Source: Planctomycetota bacterium (GTDB lineage Bacteria > Planctomycetota > Brocadiia > Brocadiales > Brocadiaceae). Taken from it: a stretch of DNA of 16,096 bases. Shown here piece after piece: positions 6,245 through 14,482 of this stretch. The notes under the pieces are model-generated. The model was not told the origin of the DNA. It saw only the letters and a list, made by a program, of their open reading frames with translations, and did no database searches. Made by a program: the position numbers and the translations under genes. The stretch lies in assembly GCA_023261465.1 (NCBI GenBank), contig JAHFOW010000049.1, positions 1-16,096 on the forward strand, given 5' to 3'. Each line of letters opens with the position of its first letter. The stretch's first letter is position 1.

Positions 6245-8178
6245 TTAAACAGTCAAATGTCGCTTTCCAGATTTACTAAATGAACTATGGATATCCATTA
6301 ACTCGAGGGTTGCAATAAACTTATCGGCAATGCCATTTTCATCCAACCCTAAATTTTTTAATATCAAATTGCGAGGCCCGTGTTCAATAAAATGATCAGG
6401 TATGCCCATTCTCACAATTTTATTCGTTTCTTCTCTTTCATCAGAAACAAGTTCAAGCACCGCAGAACCAAAACCGCCCATCAAGGCATGGTCTTCTACT
6501 GTCATAAGCAATTTATGACTCCTGACGAGTTTTAAAATAAGCCCATTATCAAGAGGTTTGGCAAAACGTGCATTCACCACGGTAACCTCTATTCCTCTTT
6601 CGCTCAGACGTTCCGCAGCATGTAAGCATCGGTATACCATTGCACCATAGGCAAGGAGTACGCCATCAGAGCCCTCCCGTAATATCTCAGCCTTTCCAAT
6701 CTCAAATGTTTCATATTGGTATTAAGCTTTTCATCGGGTATTTCTTCTTTTGGATACCGTATAGCCACAGATTTGCCAGAATTCAAAGCAATTTTTAGCA
6801 TAGACCGCAACTCATTCCCGTCTTTGGGCGCCATCAGGATAATTTCCGGCAAATTGCGCAGATAGGCAACATCAAATACACCATTATGAGTAGGACCATC
6901 GTTCCCCACAATTCCCGCCCGATCGAGCACAAATACGACGCCGTTCCTTTGTAAACAGATATCGTGAAACACCTGATCGTACGCCCTCTGCAAAAATGTC
7001 GAATAAATAGCCACAACAGGTTTTATCCCCCCCGCTGCCAGGCCGTTAGCAAGACCGACTGCGTGCTGTTCACAGATCCCGACATCGTAAAACCGGTCTG
7101 GAAATCTTTTCCCGAAAGAAGCCGTGCCTGTTCCATCAGGCATGGCAGCCGTTAAAACAACGATTCTTGGGTCAGTCTTTGCCATCTCTATAAGGGTATC
7201 GCCAAAGACCTTGGTATAAGAAATCTTTTCTGACTCTTTTGCTGTCTGTAAAATCTTTCCGTCACACATTTCAAAGTTGCCTGCGCTGTGAAACTGTGTT
7301 GGATTTTTGCATGCCGGTTCAAATCCCCTTCCCTTTTCTGTTATAACGTGTAAAAGCACCGGTCCTTCGAGTTGTTTAAGATCATTCAATGTCTCGGTCA
7401 ACATTTTAAAATCGTGTCCATCAATTGGACCAAAATAATCGAAACCAAGATCTTTAAATATCTGACCAGGAGCGCCGCCTCTTTTAATCGTTTCAACCAC
7501 ATGTTCCAATGTCTTTCCAACGGGTTTGCCAAATACAGGCAGTATATTTAATAAATTATGGACCTCTTTTTTCAGGTCGGTATACAAAGGGGCAGTCCTG
7601 ATCTTATTTAAGTATTTTGAAAAGGCGCCAACGGTATTGGATATGGACATTTCATTATCGTTAAGAATCACTAAAAGATTTTTCTTCAGGTCGCCGGCGT
7701 GATTCAACGCCTCCAGTGACATCCCCGCCCCAATTGCACCGTCTCCGACAATGGCTATATTAGACCTCTTGTACCCAAGAATTTCATCAGCACATGAAAG
7801 ACCTAATGCAGATGATATAGCGCTTCCACTATGTCCACAGGTAAAAGGATCATAGATACTTTCGTTTTTATCAGGGAAACCGCTTAATCCTTTGTATTGT
7901 CTCAGGGTTGGAAATCTTAGTCTTCTTCCGGTCAGTATCTTGTGGACATAAGCCTGATGACCTACATCCCATACAATTTTATCTTTTTTAAAATCAAAGC
8001 AATAATGCAACGCAATGGTCAACTCAACCACGCCAAGATTTGAAGAAAGATGTCCTGGATTTTTCGAGACAACATCAACGATGAGTTCCCGAATTTCCGA
8101 TGCCAGCCTTGGCAGGTCTTCAAGTTTTAATTTTTTCAAGTCTTCCGGATATTCAATACAATCCAACAATTTACTCAT
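6245..8178 (-). CDS. dxs: 1-deoxy-D-xylulose-5-phosphate synthase, split by a one-base frameshift
   Basis: DXS condenses pyruvate and glyceraldehyde 3-phosphate to DXP with thiamine diphosphate, the first step of the MEP isoprenoid pathway. The first part (8178 to about 6706) carries His42 in PGHLSSN, DVGHQAYVHKILTGR at 71-85, GHSGSA at 115-120, the TPP motif GDGAIGAGMSLEALNH at 145-160, the catalytic Glu370 in CEQHA, and DRAGIVGNDGPTHNG at 419-433. After residue 491 (MKH) the frame goes astray and stops at about 6604. Shifting by one base at the three-T run (plus strand 6704-6706) restores FEIGKAEILREGSDGVLLAY and then MVYRCLHAAERLSERG through to a TAA at 6247-6245. The repaired protein would be about 644 residues, normal for DXS. 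Both halves are intact and conserved, so a sequencing indel or very recent mutation is likelier than old decay. Confidence 0.93.
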
Positions 8179-8198
8179 ATTTTATCACCACGAATTCG

Positions 8199-8450
8199 TT
8201 ATTTTACCGTATTATTCATTTGCGTTGAAATCATTTCAATGTCTTTTGTCCGGAGAGTTCCATTCTCATCCTTTACCAGAATTTGAATTTTCCTTTCTGC
8301 GGCTTCTAACAGAGAAATACATTGTTTATACAATTTAACGCCACTTTCATACTCAGACAACGTTTCATCCAGAGACAGATCTCCCTTTTCAAGTTGTTCC
8401 ACAACGCCTTCCAATGCCTTTAATGCGTCTTCAAATTTCTGTTTTGCCAT
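8199..8450 (-). CDS. xseB: Exodeoxyribonuclease VII small subunit
   Basis: Small helical subunit of exonuclease VII; several copies bind the C-terminal helices of XseA. The enzyme degrades single-stranded DNA from both ends in repair and recombination. With the ATG at 8450 the product is 83 residues, usual for the family, and begins MAKQKFEDALKALEGVVEQL. The pattern LEKGDLSLDETLSEYESGVK at 20-39 is diagnostic. An upstream in-frame start at 8483 would overlap the Uma2 gene and give an unusual leader, so I prefer 8450, one base after the Uma2 stop. It is separated from xseA by the Uma2 gene. Confidence 0.94.
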   Translation of the reverse strand: MAKQKFEDALKALEGVVEQLEKGDLSLDETLSEYESGVKLYKQCISLLEAAERKIQILVKDENGTLRTKDIEMISTQMNNTVK

Positions 8451-8451
8451 T

Positions 8452-9009
8452 TTATTCAATACAACAAAAAATATTTCTTGCATCTATTTCTAACGACAAT
8501 TCAATACTCTTTATTTTTCCGTTCTTTTGCGATGATGAAACCAAATCATATCTTCCCTGTTTTAAAGAGAATATCTCGACAGTCTTTTCATCAGGAAAAA
8601 CTGTCCAGTATTCTCTAATGCCAAATTTTTCATAGATTCTTTTCTTTACCTGGATATCCTTGTATAGAGAGGATGGAGATATAACTTCAACAACAAGATC
8701 AGGTGCTCCAAAAACACCTGACTCCTTTATGATTTCTTTGTTTTTGTTGGAGATGAAAATTATATCGGGCTGAACCACCATATCTTCACATAAAACCACA
8801 TCAACCGGAGCAACAACTACTTCACCGATACCTTCTTCAAGGATATAATTGGACAAAAGTTGTATAAGCCGTGTTACTATCTTTTGGTGCTTAAATGATG
8901 GTGCGGGGGTCACAATGAGTTCCCCTTCTATAATCTCATATCTTTGTTCATCGTCCAAATAAAGATAATCCACATATGTCCAATGTTTTTGAATCGCTGT
9001 TGTTGCCAT
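8452..9009 (-). CDS. Uma2-family (DUF820) putative PD-(D/E)XK nuclease
   Basis: A 185-residue protein of the Uma2/DUF820 family, which has a restriction-endonuclease-like fold but no settled function. It begins MATTAIQKHWTYVDYLYLDD. The family marks are IIEGELIVTPAPS at 26-38, a QPD motif at 80-82, and APDLVVEVISPSS at 102-114 followed by KKRIYEKFGIREYW at 122-135. Asp104, Glu108 and Lys122 or Lys123 are likely active-site residues by analogy. I chose the ATG at 9009 over an upstream start at 9030, which adds seven atypical residues. It sits between xseA and xseB, 35 bp after xseA and one base before xseB, so it is embedded in the operon. Uma2 genes are often multicopy in cyanobacteria and planctomycetes, and this looks like an insertion into a conserved pair. 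Confidence 0.85.
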   Translation of the reverse strand: MATTAIQKHWTYVDYLYLDDEQRYEIIEGELIVTPAPSFKHQKIVTRLIQLLSNYILEEGIGEVVVAPVDVVLCEDMVVQPDIIFISNKNKEIIKESGVFGAPDLVVEVISPSSLYKDIQVKKRIYEKFGIREYWTVFPDEKTVEIFSLKQGRYDLVSSSQKNGKIKSIELSLEIDARNIFCCIE

Positions 9010-9044
9010 CTCATTATCCCAATTACACAAATATCCGTTTCGCT

Positions 9045-10289
9045 TTACTTTAAAATTTCAACTACCGTTGAGATTGTTTTACCATATGAAAACCTGGTTA
9101 TTATTTGTGTTCCAATCGTCAATTCATCAATTGATTTAACGGGTTTATTGTTTTTTTCTAATGTAGTAACAGAATACCCCCTCTGGAGCACATTCAAGGG
9201 GCTTACGCTGTTTAATCTGTTAGCCAAACCTATCAATCGCTCTCTTTCTAATTCCAGGGTGTGCTTACTTAACGTATCGAATCTTTGTATAATCTCATCT
9301 AACCTTTGTTGTAATCTGAGAATCTTGTCTAACAATCTCTTTGATGAAAGGCCATTCCTCATCCCCTGGAGGCGAGTTCTTACTAACATTATTTTATTAT
9401 ACAATGCTTGCATAAGTCTAGTCTTAATTTTCTCAAGCGAGTCTTTCAACTGGTCATACCGTGGAACGACCAGTTCTCCGGCTTCCGTGGGTGTAAGCGC
9501 CCGCTTATCCGCAACGAAATCCGCAATAGTAACGTCAATTTCATGCCCTACGGCAGAAATGATGGGAATTCTTGAGGCGTAAATACTCCGCGCAACAATC
9601 TCCTCATTAAATGCCCATAAGTCTTCCAGACTTCCACCCCCCCTGCCAACAATCATAACATCGATGTCAGGGATTGTATTTAAATCTCCAATTGCCTGCG
9701 CAATCTCCAGTGCGGCGCCTTCACCCTGGACTTTTACGGGGTAGATAAGTATCTCTACTCTGGCAAATCTTCTCTGTATTACATTTAAAATATCCTTTAT
9801 TGCTGCGCCCGTTATTGACGTTACCAGTGCAATTTTTTTCGGAAGTAATGGAAGTGGTTTTTTGTGCGCAGGATCAAATAAACCCTCCTTTTCAAGCCGC
9901 TCTTTAAGCTGTAAAAAAGCCAACTGTAATGCGCCAATCCCCCTGGGTTCAATGTTTTCTATAATCAGTTGGTATTGCCCTCGGGCTTCATAAACCGTAA
10001 CAGAACCAAAGGCCGACACTGCCATCCCGTCTTTCAGTTCAAACTTAACGGTATTTGCTACCGATTTAAACATAACGGCCTGAAGCTGCGCGTCATTATC
10101 TTTGAGCGTCATGTACACATGGCCGGAAGTAGGTTTTTTCAAATTCGATATCTCACCAACGACCCATATATTAAAGAATTCCTGCTCCAACGAACTCCGG
10201 ATTCTTCGGGTAAGTTCTGAAATCGTTAATATCTTGTTTCGACCTTTGAGGGTGCCTGATAATAAGGGTAATGTCCCGGCAAAATTCAT
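9045..10289 (-). CDS. xseA: Exodeoxyribonuclease VII large subunit
   Basis: Catalytic large subunit of exonuclease VII. The 414-residue protein has the N-terminal OB-fold (about 20-115, with GEISNLKKPTSGHVYMTLKD at 45-64), then the catalytic domain. Its markers are VTSITGAAIKDI at 156-167, GRGGGSLEDLWAFNEE at 215-230 and SAVGHEIDVTIADFVADKRA at 245-264, followed by LTPTEA. A long helical region (about 280-355) is where XseB would bind, and the conserved RGYSVT is at 370-375. The ATG at 10289 follows the preceding stop directly. The first 18 residues precede the usual family start (KILTISELTRRI), and no other start codon lies in between, so this short extension appears real. Confidence 0.96.
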   Translation of the reverse strand: MNFAGTLPLLSGTLKGRNKILTISELTRRIRSSLEQEFFNIWVVGEISNLKKPTSGHVYMTLKDNDAQLQAVMFKSVANTVKFELKDGMAVSAFGSVTVYEARGQYQLIIENIEPRGIGALQLAFLQLKERLEKEGLFDPAHKKPLPLLPKKIALVTSITGAAIKDILNVIQRRFARVEILIYPVKVQGEGAALEIAQAIGDLNTIPDIDVMIVGRGGGSLEDLWAFNEEIVARSIYASRIPIISAVGHEIDVTIADFVADKRALTPTEAGELVVPRYDQLKDSLEKIKTRLMQALYNKIMLVRTRLQGMRNGLSSKRLLDKILRLQQRLDEIIQRFDTLSKHTLELERERLIGLANRLNSVSPLNVLQRGYSVTTLEKNNKPVKSIDELTIGTQIITRFSYGKTISTVVEILK

Positions 10290-11081
10290 TTAATTGCTCT
10301 CTCTTACTTCAATCCTCTTTATGCTCTCTGCCCTTCCTGTCTGGCTTTCTATGCTCACTTTCACGCCGCTGATACGGACGTCTTTCTCGGCAACCTCAAA
10401 TCTGGTAGGCATCTGGGTAACGATGGCCTTCAGAACGCACTCGACCTTACGCCCTAAAATAGATTCATGGGGCCCGGTCATTCCTAAATCGCTGATAAAA
10501 GCGGTTCCGTGCGGCAGTACTTTTTCATCCGCAGTAGGCACGTGGGTATGCGTTCCAACAACTGCGCTCACCCGGCCATCCAGATACCATCCCATCGCTA
10601 TCTTCTCAGAGGTTGCTTCTGCATGCATATCCACAATAATGATGGGCGTCTCTCTCACAATATTTTTTAAAATCTCGTCAACCACCCTGAATGGACAGTC
10701 TACAGGTTTCATAAATACCCGGCCTAATAAATTAATGACTCCAACCGGGTTACCTAATTTTGAGTTCTTTATCGTATAACCTTTGCCGCTGGCAAGAGGT
10801 GAGTAATTGCCTGGCCTGATAATACCTTTATTTGTTTCCAGCGCATGGATAATTTCTTTTTTGTCCCATACGTGGTCGCCTGTCGTTATAACATCGACGC
10901 CATAAGAAAGTAATTCATTCGCAATTTCCTCTGTAATACCCGCTCCCCCGGCAGCATTCTCCCCGTTTGCGACACAAAAATGTATCTCTTCTCTTTCGAT
11001 ATAAGACTTTAACTTATCCTTTAGGATAAGCCGTCCCGGTTTTCCAACAATATCTCCAATAACCAAGATGTTGGTTTTCAT
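10290..11081 (-). CDS. YmdB-like metallophosphodiesterase (TIGR00282 family)
   Basis: Dinuclear-metal phosphoesterase of the family that includes Bacillus subtilis YmdB, for which 2',3'-cyclic-nucleotide phosphodiesterase activity has been reported. The biological role here is unknown. The 263 residues fit the family. Predicted metal ligands are Asp10 (GDIVGKPGR at 9-17), Glu41 and Asn42 (NGENAAGGAG at 39-48), His70 (TGDHVWD), His153 (DMHAEATSEK) and His178/His180 (GTHTHVPTADE). It overlaps coaD by 4 bp (ATGA) and abuts xseA with no gap, so translation is probably coupled. This family often neighbours xseA, dxs or rny genes in bacterial operons, which agrees with the setting. Confidence 0.93.
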   Translation of the reverse strand: MKTNILVIGDIVGKPGRLILKDKLKSYIEREEIHFCVANGENAAGGAGITEEIANELLSYGVDVITTGDHVWDKKEIIHALETNKGIIRPGNYSPLASGKGYTIKNSKLGNPVGVINLLGRVFMKPVDCPFRVVDEILKNIVRETPIIIVDMHAEATSEKIAMGWYLDGRVSAVVGTHTHVPTADEKVLPHGTAFISDLGMTGPHESILGRKVECVLKAIVTQMPTRFEVAEKDVRISGVKVSIESQTGRAESIKRIEVRESN

Positions 11082-11581
11082 TCACTCTTCTTTCCATAAA
11101 CGTGCATAAATTTTTGTTTTAAATACCTTTCAACATCCGGTGGAACAAAGTGACTCACATCGCCGCCGAGGCTGACTGCCTCTCTGATCAGTGTTGAATT
11201 TAAAAAGGAATACTGTTCACTTGCCATGACAAACACTGTTTCGACTTCTTTATTTAACACACGGTTCGTCAGCGCCCTCTGTAATTCATATTCAAAGTCG
11301 GATACCGTGCGTATTCCGCGTAAAATAACGTTTGTTTGTTTGTTTTTGAGATAGTCAACCAGCATACCGCTAAAACAATCCACTTCGACATTCCCCAAAT
11401 GCCCGATGTTTTCCTGGATCATTTCCATGCGTTCCTGAACAGAAAAGAGGGCTTCTTTGAATGGATTACATCCAACCGAAACAATCAACCTGTCAAAAAT
11501 AAGACTACCCCTTTTAATTACATCGAGATGACCATTTGTTACAGGGTCAAATGTACCTGGATATACAGCTATTCTCATCAT
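11078..11581 (-). CDS. coaD: Phosphopantetheine adenylyltransferase
   Basis: Transfers AMP from ATP to 4'-phosphopantetheine to give dephospho-CoA, the penultimate step of coenzyme A synthesis; cytoplasmic. The 167-residue length is normal. YPGTFDPVTNGH at 7-18 contains the nucleotidyltransferase (T/H)xGH motif. ILRGIRTVSDFEYELQ at 86-101 and NSTLIREAVSLGGDV at 128-142 (family: SSTxVRE) complete the active site. Two adjacent ATGs (11581 and 11578) are possible starts; the second removes only one Met. It lies 12 bp after lptD and overlaps the next gene by 4 bp. CoA is a substrate of the KOR enzyme farther down the block, though that link is only suggestive. Confidence 0.96.
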   Translation of the reverse strand: MMRIAVYPGTFDPVTNGHLDVIKRGSLIFDRLIVSVGCNPFKEALFSVQERMEMIQENIGHLGNVEVDCFSGMLVDYLKNKQTNVILRGIRTVSDFEYELQRALTNRVLNKEVETVFVMASEQYSFLNSTLIREAVSLGGDVSHFVPPDVERYLKQKFMHVYGKKSE

Positions 11582-11593
11582 AATATTTATGCC

Positions 11594-14470
11594 TTAAAAC
11601 CAAAAACGTCTGAGCTGTGTTCTTTGTAATCCTTTTGGTGTTACATCAAATCTGTAATTATTATTATTTCTGACAGGATCTAACTCAAGGGTAAGACTAC
11701 CCACCCAATCATGAAAATAGCGTGATAATACAAGGTCTGTCTTAAGATTTCTTGGTTTTTGCTCTAAACCAGTCACGCCAGTCGTTGTAGAACTAGGCAC
11801 ACTAGATCTAAAATCGTATATTTCATATCCCATTATGCTCCATTTTTCACTGATCTTGTAATCTGCGCCTAATATGAGTGCGGAACTAATGTCTCTAATA
11901 TACCTTTGTCCAATAAAGTATTGCCAGTCGGGCGGATTGTAAACTTCAACGCCCGATGTTAAAACATCAAATTGAAACGTTTCCGTATTAAACTCGTTTC
12001 TTTCAGAAGTAAACGTAACAATATCTGTTAGTTTGCAACGGAAATCTAAATTTACAAAATTATCTTTCCGTATAATCATACCGTTTAAACCATCGGTATA
12101 AAGACCGGAGTTTGTAGGAAACATATAATAGTCTATATTAAAGTTAATAAAATCCACCGTCCTTTCAACGCCCTGGTCTCCTCGTTTTGTTTGCAACATA
12201 TTTTTAATACCAAGCACCACTACCTGAGATGAATTCAACGCATCAATTTGATCATGTTGATATAAACTATTCGGGTCCTCAGTGACCACGGGTGTGTATA
12301 TATAGCGTAATTCCGGGACAAAGACATGTCGTAATCTGTTTATCTGAAAAAAGTCATTATAAACACTATACGATCTCCAATGCGTTGAACTCCAATCGAA
12401 TCCGAGGGAACCTATAAAACGTCCCGTTGCAGGGCCATTCTCTACATCAACAGGTCCTGACGTATCGACACTTTCAGAATATCCCGTAGCCCGCCCTTCA
12501 ACAAACGGATTTATGTTAAATGCCCATGGTTTAAAAGGCATACTTATCCGGTTTACCGTATCCGCCCGTGTAACAGACTGTGGATTAACCTGGGGAAGAA
12601 GCGCAGTAGACGTACCAAAAAAAGGATCCAGGTTGTTTACTCCTGTCTGATCAAAAGTACCGTCAAAATGGGTTGCCGTGGATTCTGAAGTAAATATGAG
12701 TCGGTTATCCCAAAGAGGCTCGCCGATAATCCTATAGCCCACTTCCGGGAGACGTTCAGAATATCTCCTTTCCCGCAGGGAATCCACCGAAGTGTCAAAG
12801 CCATTAAACTGTTCGTTCACGACAAATGTTTCTGCTGTATTATCGTGCAACCTTCGTAAATAGATTACCGATTCACTGTCCTTATCCGTTTTAAATCGTT
12901 GTTCAAAATATTCCCTGAGGAATCGTGGATCAGTCAGATAAGAATACTCCATATCTAAACGTAAATCATAAGGCAACAACATCTGTTGTCTCCAGAGCAT
13001 AGTGCCCCGATTACTATCTTCAACAGGAATTTTATTAATGTCAACGGTACCCTGGTCGTTTATATAGTAACTATTTACATAACCGTGAATGTCTTTTCCT
13101 TTATAATTAAAATCTATCCCTGTGCCAACTCCTCTCTTTTGTAAATAATCAAGATCCAGGGTAAGATCACTCCAGTCTTTTTGACTACCGCCTGTAGCAG
13201 CATATAAATCCCAGTCTGTCCGCACAAAAGCGCCGAAACGTGAGGAACTTCCAAATTCCCAGTCCTTTAAAAGTCTCTCTTTCTTTTGTATGTCAAAAGA
13301 CAAATAGGGAAAATAACCGACAGGATAGTTACCCATGTAAAATGAGTTGCCGGTAGAAGAGACGACATTATGTCCTTCGCTTTGGACGAGTCGGATCTTT
13401 TTGCTTTTAAAATGGTAATGGGGATGTCCATAACCACAAGTACTCATTGTGCCGTTTTTAATTTCGTACTGTCCTTTACTCACGTGCCTTATTTCTTCTC
13501 CAGTAACAATTACCGGAAACTTTTCAACTACAGCTACCTGATGTTTCTGTGTCCTGTCCTGAGACGATAATGTCCCCCGTGAAGTAGCGCCTCCCTTATT
13601 ACTTTTCTGGGTTTGTTGTTGATGTGGCTGAATTGCTGTTTTTATCTGGCTATTGAGAAAAATCCCTTTTTCTTCTTTTGTTTCTTCAAATATCTTATCG
13701 GCAATTTGTACATCCTCTTTACGCCGCATGGTTACATTTCCTTCTGCATAGAGATCGCTCAGAGGAAATTTTGACAACTTTGGGCTCTTTTCTTCGCTCT
13801 GGTCAAACCACAAGATAACACTATCAGCATCTACGGTACTATCCAATTTTTTTATTTTTACATTCCCAAGCGCCACAACAATACGCTTATCACCCTCCTG
13901 CCAGGACTCGATATTGTCCGCAACGATATCAACCATTTCCTCTTTCGGATGTGTGCCTAAACCAGGGACAGGAGGAGGAATTTCGGTCGAAAAATATTCA
14001 TCTTTTTTCATCAAACGAATATCTTCTCCACGAAGCACAACCTCGGTTGCTTGTGCTTCTTCAAATGTTTCGATAGGTTGAATTTCGGGATTTACTACAA
14101 TACCGGTCATCGTCTCAAATTTTAAATATACCTGCTCAAACTTTTCGTGGTTTTCATCTTGCAGGATGGTTACGTCCCCTTCACAGTATACTTCGACAGG
14201 TGCTTCCCGCAATTGGGCAGATTCATCCTCATGAAACCAGCAAACGGCAGTATCAGATGTGATTTGAATGGTTCCCTGGAGTACCCGCACATCTTTATCG
14301 GCGACGAAAACCCTTATGCCGTTCTTTTTCCAGGTACTGATGTGTTTGGCAGATAAAGAAAATGGACGCTGGACAATATTCTTTTCTGACAACAAACCTT
14401 CTGCGTGTCCAACAGCGCTCATTACACTGAACAGAGTTATTATGATGAGAAAGGAGTGTAACACTCGCAT
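11594..14470 (-). CDS. lptD: LptD-like outer-membrane LPS-assembly protein
   Basis: Predicted outer-membrane barrel that inserts lipopolysaccharide into the outer leaflet. The 958-residue product is long for the family (E. coli LptD is 784). A signal peptide spans about 1-23 (hydrophobic FLIIITLFSVMSAV, cleavage after GHA). Two related OstA/LptA-like periplasmic repeats follow, at about 53-129 and 196-277, each with a CEGDVTI- or AEGNVTM-type strand. A Gln/Ser/Thr-rich linker covers about 280-310. From about 320 the LptD core starts, with EIKNGTMSTCGYGHPHYHFK at 336-355 matching the conserved 'TC-P-Y' region, and GNYPVGYFPYLSF further on. The rest is aromatic-rich alternating strands, ending RRFWF; a terminal Phe fits BAM recognition. 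The ATG at 14470 has an AAGGG-like site upstream. It is flanked by the sugar aminotransferase and coaD. The partner lptE is not visible here. Confidence 0.88.
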   Translation of the reverse strand: MRVLHSFLIIITLFSVMSAVGHAEGLLSEKNIVQRPFSLSAKHISTWKKNGIRVFVADKDVRVLQGTIQITSDTAVCWFHEDESAQLREAPVEVYCEGDVTILQDENHEKFEQVYLKFETMTGIVVNPEIQPIETFEEAQATEVVLRGEDIRLMKKDEYFSTEIPPPVPGLGTHPKEEMVDIVADNIESWQEGDKRIVVALGNVKIKKLDSTVDADSVILWFDQSEEKSPKLSKFPLSDLYAEGNVTMRRKEDVQIADKIFEETKEEKGIFLNSQIKTAIQPHQQQTQKSNKGGATSRGTLSSQDRTQKHQVAVVEKFPVIVTGEEIRHVSKGQYEIKNGTMSTCGYGHPHYHFKSKKIRLVQSEGHNVVSSTGNSFYMGNYPVGYFPYLSFDIQKKERLLKDWEFGSSSRFGAFVRTDWDLYAATGGSQKDWSDLTLDLDYLQKRGVGTGIDFNYKGKDIHGYVNSYYINDQGTVDINKIPVEDSNRGTMLWRQQMLLPYDLRLDMEYSYLTDPRFLREYFEQRFKTDKDSESVIYLRRLHDNTAETFVVNEQFNGFDTSVDSLRERRYSERLPEVGYRIIGEPLWDNRLIFTSESTATHFDGTFDQTGVNNLDPFFGTSTALLPQVNPQSVTRADTVNRISMPFKPWAFNINPFVEGRATGYSESVDTSGPVDVENGPATGRFIGSLGFDWSSTHWRSYSVYNDFFQINRLRHVFVPELRYIYTPVVTEDPNSLYQHDQIDALNSSQVVVLGIKNMLQTKRGDQGVERTVDFINFNIDYYMFPTNSGLYTDGLNGMIIRKDNFVNLDFRCKLTDIVTFTSERNEFNTETFQFDVLTSGVEVYNPPDWQYFIGQRYIRDISSALILGADYKISEKWSIMGYEIYDFRSSVPSSTTTGVTGLEQKPRNLKTDLVLSRYFHDWVGSLTLELDPVRNNNNYRFDVTPKGLQRTQLRRFWF

Positions 14471-14482
14471 AGAAAAACACCC

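Noticed and set aside
6600..6720. Programmed frameshifting in dxs
   Set aside because: No X-XXY-YYZ slippery heptamer, stimulatory stem-loop or internal Shine-Dalgarno is visible at the break. A one-base indel in a short homopolymer is simpler.
8944..9582. A 212-codon plus-strand open frame
   Set aside because: It lies antisense to xseA and the Uma2 gene start, both firmly supported by motifs, and its translation shows no recognisable family. It is a shadow frame.
10294..10779. A 161-codon plus-strand open frame
   Set aside because: Antisense to the YmdB-like gene whose metal-binding motifs are complete; no ribosome site or family features.
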